Shown in pieces: positions 59,073 through 64,000 of a DNA stretch of 64,000 nucleotides. The stretch spans positions 62,001 to 126,000 of the forward strand of contig JAUIIO010000002.1 in NCBI GenBank assembly GCA_030431715.1, read 5' to 3'. This stretch comes from a bacterium (GTDB lineage Bacteria > Bdellovibrionota_C > UBA2361 > RFPC01). Position numbers and translations under genes: made by a program. The notes below the pieces were generated by a model. The model was given only the letters and a program-made list of their open reading frames with translations. It did not search any database and was not told the DNA's origin. Position 1 is the stretch's first letter. Each line of letters starts with the position of its first letter.

Positions 59073-60587
59073 TTGGACGAACACAACGAAATAAATACTA
59101 CGCAACTTCCTATAGACAAGCAAACCTGCTCAAAAGTACTGGGGTTACTAGAGGATGAGTCTGTAAGTGTAAACGTACTTGAAGCAGCCATCTCAAAAGA
59201 TCCTGCAATTGTACTGGCAATCTTTCAAGAAGGGATACAGTCTCAAACACTTACCAGCAGCAAGGGCAGCCTCGATATTAAAGACGCCATTGTTTCTATC
59301 GGCCAGACAAGGCTCAAAGAACTCCTAGAGGAATTCACCGTCTCACTTTCTCCTGTACCTGATGAGTATGAGACGTGGGTAAAGATCATTAAGCACAAGT
59401 GTGGAAAGTGCTCGGATGTTGCTCAAATCATCGCTATGCGTTGTAATCGCTCTGTTACCACACAAGTTAAGGCAATAGGCTTGCTGGCTTATACACCTGA
59501 GCTTCACGCCCTTATTAAGCTCAAAGACCGATACACTGCGCTACTTGAAAACGGCTATGGCAAGGCTAAGCTCCGATACAAACTTTCTCAAGAGCACAAA
59601 TTTGATTTCGATCATGAAGCTAAGAAATTCTATAAAAGTGTTGGACTCGGTGAAAAAACGATCTCTCTTCTTGACTACGACTCCTCCCTCTCTGATGAGG
59701 AGCTCTTACTAAAGAAAGCGATACTCCTCTCAGCAATAGAGTTTGTAGATGCTTTTCTAGAGGACAGAATCGAAAACCTCTCTGCTGAGAAGGCTATCCC
59801 CCCAAAAAGCTCACGTCGTCTCCTTGGACTTACCAAAGAAAATTATCGTGGACTTTATGAGGCTGTATCAGATTACTTAAAAAGTGGAAAGCTGGAAGAG
59901 TTTTCCCTGAGCGAAGAAGAAGTAGTAGAAGAAGAAGCTGAGGAAGATACTGTTGAGACTGTAAAAGAGGGAGCTTCAAGCACCGAGTCTGAAATCGACA
60001 AGACTGTGCCCATCGCCCCACAAGAACCTCAAGTAGCGCCCCCCGCTCTCAGGCAGAAGAAAACAAAGGTCACTGAACAAACGCTTAATAAGATCATCGG
60101 GCTCTTTGAAGGAGCTGAAGAAGTACAGGAACTCCTTCTCTCTCTACTCGATATGCTCATTAAAGATGGACCCTTTAAGAGAACAGCTCTTCTTGTAGTT
60201 TCTCCTGAAGAGCGAAGGGCAGCACCACTATTGTTCCGAGGAGAGGAAACCGAAGTCATTACGGAACTCACTATTGATAACCCTCTCTCTCCCCTACTTA
60301 ATCTCCAAAGCAAGGTGGTATCGTGCTCTCGAAAAAAGAGTGATATTTCACCGTTTGGATGTGGAACCTATGCAATGGCACCACTTGAAGTAAATTACGA
60401 TAGTCCCGTTGTCCTGTACGCAGATTGTGGAGATGGGACGGTGATAAACTTTGAAGCGAGAAGACTCTTTCGTCGATCGGTAACACTTCTTAATCAGATG
60501 CTACCGGATATGGACGGTACAATTTCGGCTGAGGGAAGAACCACGAAAAATACTGAACCAGAAACGACAAACGGGGCAGCAGGATGA
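59073..60587 (+). CDS. HDOD-domain signalling protein with C-terminal GAF-like part
   Basis: A 504-residue soluble protein. Residues about 8-215 form an HDOD/HD-related domain (KVLGLLEDESVSVNVLEAAI, SKDPAIVLAIFQEGI, DIKDAIVSIGQTRLKELLEE, then helices with HKCGKCSDVAQII). No complete HD metal motif is visible, as expected for HDOD. An acidic linker (about 280-325, VVEEEAEEDTVETVKEG) separates a C-terminal part (about 335-480) with a GAF-like pattern (DGPFKRTALLVVSPEERRAA, CGTYAMAPLEV). Start is TTG 59073, five bases after AGGGGA. A strong hairpin overlaps the stop. HDOD proteins are often regulators near motility or second-messenger systems; a precise role is unknown. Confidence 0.75.
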   Translation: MDEHNEINTTQLPIDKQTCSKVLGLLEDESVSVNVLEAAISKDPAIVLAIFQEGIQSQTLTSSKGSLDIKDAIVSIGQTRLKELLEEFTVSLSPVPDEYETWVKIIKHKCGKCSDVAQIIAMRCNRSVTTQVKAIGLLAYTPELHALIKLKDRYTALLENGYGKAKLRYKLSQEHKFDFDHEAKKFYKSVGLGEKTISLLDYDSSLSDEELLLKKAILLSAIEFVDAFLEDRIENLSAEKAIPPKSSRRLLGLTKENYRGLYEAVSDYLKSGKLEEFSLSEEEVVEEEAEEDTVETVKEGASSTESEIDKTVPIAPQEPQVAPPALRQKKTKVTEQTLNKIIGLFEGAEEVQELLLSLLDMLIKDGPFKRTALLVVSPEERRAAPLLFRGEETEVITELTIDNPLSPLLNLQSKVVSCSRKKSDISPFGCGTYAMAPLEVNYDSPVVLYADCGDGTVINFEARRLFRRSVTLLNQMLPDMDGTISAEGRTTKNTEPETTNGAAG

Positions 60588-60604
60588 CTCCTTACTGCCC
60601 CGTT
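60570..60604. terminator. Strong hairpin overlapping the HDOD stop codon
   Basis: AACGGGGCAG (60570-60579) pairs exactly with CTGCCCCGTT (60595-60604), and an inner AGGA/TCCT extends it. There is no T-run, so it may be a Rho-independent terminator of reduced strength or a 3' stabiliser between convergent genes. A second 8-bp dyad, TCAGTAAG/CTTACTGA, lies at 60620-60640 by the ompA-type stop. Confidence 0.6.
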
Positions 60605-60633
60605 ACGAGGTTTACTGTATCAGTAAGCTAGTC

Positions 60634-61422
60634 TTACTGAACACCTTCTGGCATTACGGCTTCAGTGTTTGAATCAAGATGAATTTGAACACGCCTGTTA
60701 ACCGCACGAGCCCAATCTGCTTCCTGCGGAAGGAGGGGCTGTGATTTACCGAATGTTACCGTAGATAATCTATCTGGCGAAATACCTAGGGCGATGAGTT
60801 CTTTACGAACTGCCTCTGCTCTGGTCATCCCTAGCTTCTCATTATACTTATCATCACCGATGTAATCCGCGTGACCTTCAAGAACGATTCTCATACCAGG
60901 CTCTTGCTCAAGAAGTTTGGCTATCTGATAAGAACGGCCTTTTCCAAGATCAGTAAGCTTTCCTTTGTCAAAATCAAAGTTTACGTCAGGAAAATATACC
61001 TGACGGACTGGAGCTTCTCCCATTTCTTCAGCCACAACTTCCTCTACTTCAAGAGGAGCAGCAACAGCACCGTAGTTAAAAGGCGCTACGGAACGACAAT
61101 CCGGAACACTGTCATCAGCAGAAAAGCACTCTGGCTGACGATAGTCATACGGTTCACGGTAACCGAAAACACTTTTTCTTGTTTCACTTGAAGATACGAA
61201 ATAACTAAATGGGCGGAAAAGCACTTCCCTTGCTACCCATCCTATTGGGTGAACAATATACCCTAGTATTCTGAGTGGATGAGTCTCACTATCACGGTAA
61301 CGCGGTGAAGTGTGATACGTGGCAAGCCCGTTATCATTCGGCAACACGTCTTGGGCGACTGCCGATTGAACAGTTGCAACAACGAGAAGAGCTGCGACTA
61401 AAACTGTTAAAATATTTCTCAT
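60634..61422 (-). CDS. OmpA-family outer-membrane / peptidoglycan-binding protein
   Basis: A 262-residue protein. Signal peptide ILTVLVAALLVVATVQSAVAQ; a short N-terminal region (about 25-135) with no clear barrel; then an OmpA_C domain (about 145-255): VNFDFDKGKLTDLG, GMRIVLEGHADYIGDDKYNE, LGMTRAEAVRKELIALGISP, and AVNRRVQIHL. The domain's peptidoglycan-contact residues (D..G..., R near the end) are in place. Start is ATG 61422 with GAGGG upstream rather than ATG 61449. It probably tethers the outer envelope to the wall; not a full eight-strand OmpA porin. Confidence 0.85.
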   Translation of the reverse strand: MRNILTVLVAALLVVATVQSAVAQDVLPNDNGLATYHTSPRYRDSETHPLRILGYIVHPIGWVAREVLFRPFSYFVSSSETRKSVFGYREPYDYRQPECFSADDSVPDCRSVAPFNYGAVAAPLEVEEVVAEEMGEAPVRQVYFPDVNFDFDKGKLTDLGKGRSYQIAKLLEQEPGMRIVLEGHADYIGDDKYNEKLGMTRAEAVRKELIALGISPDRLSTVTFGKSQPLLPQEADWARAVNRRVQIHLDSNTEAVMPEGVQ

Positions 61423-61449
61423 GTCTAAGTAACCCTCGTTAAAAAACAA

Positions 61450-61792
61450 AATAAAATCTTAAATAACCAAATAGTAAGGGAACACCCTTATAGCACTGTA
61501 TAACACAGGCTTTGAAACAGGTGCTATACCAATTATTTGGACGTTCTACAGGGTAAATCGATTCATAGAATCTCTTACTTGAGCAAATCCTCACCTTACC
61601 TGATGAAGTCCGGCAGACCGCCAGCTTAAGTACCTGCAATAAATAGGCAATTTTAATGTATACCTGCTTACCCCTCAGATCATATCAAAAACATCTCGCC
61701 AAGCCCTAAATATAACGACGTTTCCGCTCCTTTGTGCAAAAAGCTGCATCTACTACTCTAGAGCTACGATTTCCGTTTAAACGGGCGCATAT
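61450..61792. other. Divergent intergenic region before the hybrid kinase
   Basis: A 343-base gap between the OmpA-type gene (minus) and the kinase (plus), so both promoters should lie here. Pyrimidine-rich and AT-rich, with no dyad, repeat or ORF that I can support; the apparent minus-strand ORF at 61439-61639 has no ribosome site. Confidence 0.4.
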
Positions 61793-64000
61793 ATGGGCAA
61801 CACACAGAAAACATTCATCTCCGCTATCGCACTTGGAACGTGTGCGCTCTTTATGAGTATGTTTTTCACATACTATGTCCCGGCATCAGCAGCCCAACTT
61901 TCATATGTGTTTCTCTTTATCGCAGCGAACACATGCTCTGTTCCTGGCACACTGCTGGCATCAATGGTTGCAATCTTACCTGAGGCTTTCATCAGTGGAG
62001 ATTACATTAACGCCGCTCAGATGATCTCGTTTTTCTCTGTGGTCTGTGCGTTCTCAAGACGTTACCCCAAAATGCCTTCACATATATTCGTTTTTCTTCT
62101 CTGGATGATCGTCATTCTCCCGGCTGCTTTTATCTTGCAGGGAGAGACTGCCTTCTTAAGCACCCTTATGGTACGCGCTACTGGAAATATGTTTGTGTGT
62201 GCGCTAAGCGAAGCACTACTCTTACACACCACACTCTGGAATCTCTTTACTGGAAGAACACGAGTCGTATCAAATCATCAGGCTCTTTCACCTATCTTTA
62301 TTGCCGTTGCCAGTGGAGCCGTTCTCCTCTCTCTTGCCCCTCTCCTCAGCAACAATGAACATGGACTTCTCTCCTCGATGTCCCTCGATCATCTTTTTAT
62401 GATCTTTGTGGCAGTCACCATTGTCCCCAGCTACATCTCATGGAGACTTGCTGTTTATTTCCGAGACCTTCCTGAACAAGGCATTCTCAGACGAAACTAC
62501 CATCAGCCGGAAAAAGAGGAAGAAAGCAACGAAGCTGCAGAGTCAGAGCTCGCCCCGCGTGATAGTGGCGCGGTTCAGGTACGACACGAAGAGGGCTTCT
62601 GTACCTTAAATGCTCAGCATCAAATCATTCATATGAATAAGTCTTTTCGTACCTTTGCTGAAGTGCGAGACGGTGACTTTACTAATAAAACACTCGCTAC
62701 CATCTGCATGGATCCAGATCTACGTGAACAACTCAAAATACTTGATGAGCAGGTACCCTCCGGAGATCAACACAACTCAGAGTATGGAAGAATGCGCGAT
62801 GACAAAGTCAGTCGCTTCTTCCGTATCGGAATCAATAAGCGAAGTAAAGATCGTTTCACCACCATCACTCTCAAAGACATCACCGATCAGAGGCGTGTTG
62901 AAAGTCATCTTCTTCAAGCGCAGAAAATGAAGTCGCTCGGATCTATTGTTCGTGGAGTTGCCCATTCTTTTAACAACGCACTTACTACAATTATTGGGAA
63001 TGCAAGTCTTGTGAAAGGCTCGGGGAATTCTGACAAATATGAGGAAGCTCTGGAGGAAATAATCACGGTCGCAACAAGCGCAGGTGAACTCGCTTGGTCC
63101 CTCCTCGATTATGCTCAGAAAAAACCATCTCTCATGAGAGATCAGGATCTTAATAGACTCATCGATTCAAATATCCCTCTTTTGCGAAACATGATTGGGG
63201 AAAACTACGAGCTTACCTATAAGGAAGACGACCAGCCACTCGGAGTTTTAGCTGACGGAAATCTCCTTACACAACTCCTCTCTAATTTAATTATCAATGC
63301 GAGCGAATCGTATAATGGTAAGCCAGGAAAGATTATTCTTTCAACAGCAACAGAGGAGATGGACGAACAGATCGCAAGACTCCATCCTGGAGCACGTCCC
63401 GGAACGTTTGCACGTATACAGGTACAAGATTTCGGATGTGGTATGTCTCCCGATACTCTGGCAAGGGCATTTGATCCCCTTTTTACGACGAAGAAAAAGG
63501 AGGGGCATTCAGGGCTTGGACTCTCGATTGTTTTCGCTATCTTGAGAGCACACGATGGGTTCCTTACGGTGGATAGCTTTCCTGAAAAAGGAACAACCTT
63601 TTCACTCTACATCCCTCTTCGGCCTAGCGACGGAGCCCGCTCTTCATCTGAGGAAGAGGTAGAAGAAGAACTGAAACCGTCCGCTCCTGAAAGTGAGGAT
63701 CGATCAATACTTGTGGTAGATGATGAGCCCGGTATACGTAGCCTGCTTGAGAGAATGCTTTCTCAGCTCGGATACTCTGTCCAGTGCTGCGCTGATGGCG
63801 AGGCTGCCCTTAAACTCTATGAAACAAGTACATTCGATCTCATAGTCACGGATCAAACCATGCCTTCTATGAGTGGCTCTGATCTGGCAGAAGAAATTCG
63901 CAAAAAAGATGCTACGGCTAAAATACTCGTTATGACTGGCGCCGCCCCGGATGAACAGAGCCCGGAAAAATCTCTCTTACTCACAAAGCCGTTTGACATC
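61793..64000 (+). CDS. Membrane hybrid histidine kinase (MASE-like TM, HisKA, HATPase, REC), partial
   Basis: At least 736 residues; the gene runs off the right edge in frame. The first 220 residues contain about six membrane helices (FISAIALGTCALFMSMFF; YVFLFIAANTCSVPGTLLAS; IFVFLLWMIVILPAAFILQ) without a periplasmic sensor loop. A PAS-like segment (about 265-365) precedes the HisKA box, where the phospho-His is in GVAHSFNNALTTIIGNASLV. HATPase boxes are QVQDFGCGMS (G1) and HSGLGLSIVFAIL (G2). An acidic linker leads to a receiver domain with LVVDDEPGIR, LIVTDQTMPSMSG (phospho-Asp), VMTGAAP and LLTKPFD. The protein needs a downstream Hpt and response regulator, which would lie outside the window. 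Confidence 0.9.
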   Translation, partial: MGNTQKTFISAIALGTCALFMSMFFTYYVPASAAQLSYVFLFIAANTCSVPGTLLASMVAILPEAFISGDYINAAQMISFFSVVCAFSRRYPKMPSHIFVFLLWMIVILPAAFILQGETAFLSTLMVRATGNMFVCALSEALLLHTTLWNLFTGRTRVVSNHQALSPIFIAVASGAVLLSLAPLLSNNEHGLLSSMSLDHLFMIFVAVTIVPSYISWRLAVYFRDLPEQGILRRNYHQPEKEEESNEAAESELAPRDSGAVQVRHEEGFCTLNAQHQIIHMNKSFRTFAEVRDGDFTNKTLATICMDPDLREQLKILDEQVPSGDQHNSEYGRMRDDKVSRFFRIGINKRSKDRFTTITLKDITDQRRVESHLLQAQKMKSLGSIVRGVAHSFNNALTTIIGNASLVKGSGNSDKYEEALEEIITVATSAGELAWSLLDYAQKKPSLMRDQDLNRLIDSNIPLLRNMIGENYELTYKEDDQPLGVLADGNLLTQLLSNLIINASESYNGKPGKIILSTATEEMDEQIARLHPGARPGTFARIQVQDFGCGMSPDTLARAFDPLFTTKKKEGHSGLGLSIVFAILRAHDGFLTVDSFPEKGTTFSLYIPLRPSDGARSSSEEEVEEELKPSAPESEDRSILVVDDEPGIRSLLERMLSQLGYSVQCCADGEAALKLYETSTFDLIVTDQTMPSMSGSDLAEEIRKKDATAKILVMTGAAPDEQSPEKSLLLTKPFDI

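Overview
The window (64 kb, moderate GC) comes from a Gram-negative, motile bacterium. Evidence: a TolC-type outer-membrane channel, an OmpA-type protein, a FecR/TPR/beta-barrel protein, secreted and lipid-anchored proteins with classical signals, and a large chemotaxis locus with sigma28-like promoters. The mix (several CheA/CheX/CheY/CheZ genes, DUF222-like HNH remnants, a CHASE2 cyclase, an animal-type haem peroxidase) is reminiscent of Bdellovibrionota or other former 'Deltaproteobacteria', but no marker here fixes the lineage.

Region 1 (1-20.5 kb) is a chemosensory and phosphorelay block. It opens with a TIR-like protein, two CheX-like proteins around a STAS-like protein, and an overlapping pair of a DUF115/MptE-like protein and a BNR sialidase-like protein. 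Minus-strand groups follow: cheY-cheB-cheR, cheA-cheW-MCP (the MCP is soluble with tandem duplicated PAS domains), a free Hpt protein, a second CheA followed in transcription order by none but preceded by a hybrid REC-kinase and a REC protein, and cheY-cheZ. A UbiB/ABC1 kinase and a receiver protein sit inside on the plus strand. The best sigma28-like promoter (-35 box 7/8) lies ahead of cheA; a weaker one lies ahead of cheY-cheZ.

Region 2 (20.5-28.5 kb) holds a secreted haem peroxidase, then a hairpin-rich leader and an arsS-mtnP pair (arsenosugar-type radical SAM enzyme plus methylthioadenosine phosphorylase), a gluconokinase-like protein, a small membrane protein with an L7/L12-like tail, and a minus-strand small transcript (26.68-27.0 kb) with a perfect Shine-Dalgarno, a 26-codon ORF, strong hairpins and a clear terminator. 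An ArsR-family regulator without metal-site cysteines follows.

Region 3 (28.5-36.8 kb, minus strand) encodes an ABC exporter, HlyD-type adaptor and TolC-type channel. The operator-like sequence ahead of the exporter shares ATTCACATAT with the one ahead of the ArsR gene. An arginine/agmatine-deiminase-like protein with a problematic 5' end, a one-haem c-type cytochrome-like protein and DprA follow.

Region 4 (36.8-50 kb) has an acidic single-pass membrane protein next to a divergent NadD, a histone-H1-like Lys/Ala-rich protein, an adenosine-deaminase-family protein, pyruvate kinase, a FecR-TPR-beta-barrel fusion paired with a CHASE2 adenylate cyclase, and small signalling proteins.

Region 5 (50-64 kb) has a giant secreted repeat protein, a lipoprotein, a decayed HNH element bounded by about 85-bp inverted repeats (a truncated relative lies at 39.6-40.05 kb, and both copies carry the same palindromic insert), a secreted protein of unknown function, a MerR-like coiled-coil protein, a PhoD-type phosphatase, an HDOD protein, an OmpA protein and a membrane hybrid histidine kinase that runs off the right edge. 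No rRNA, tRNA or CRISPR array was seen.
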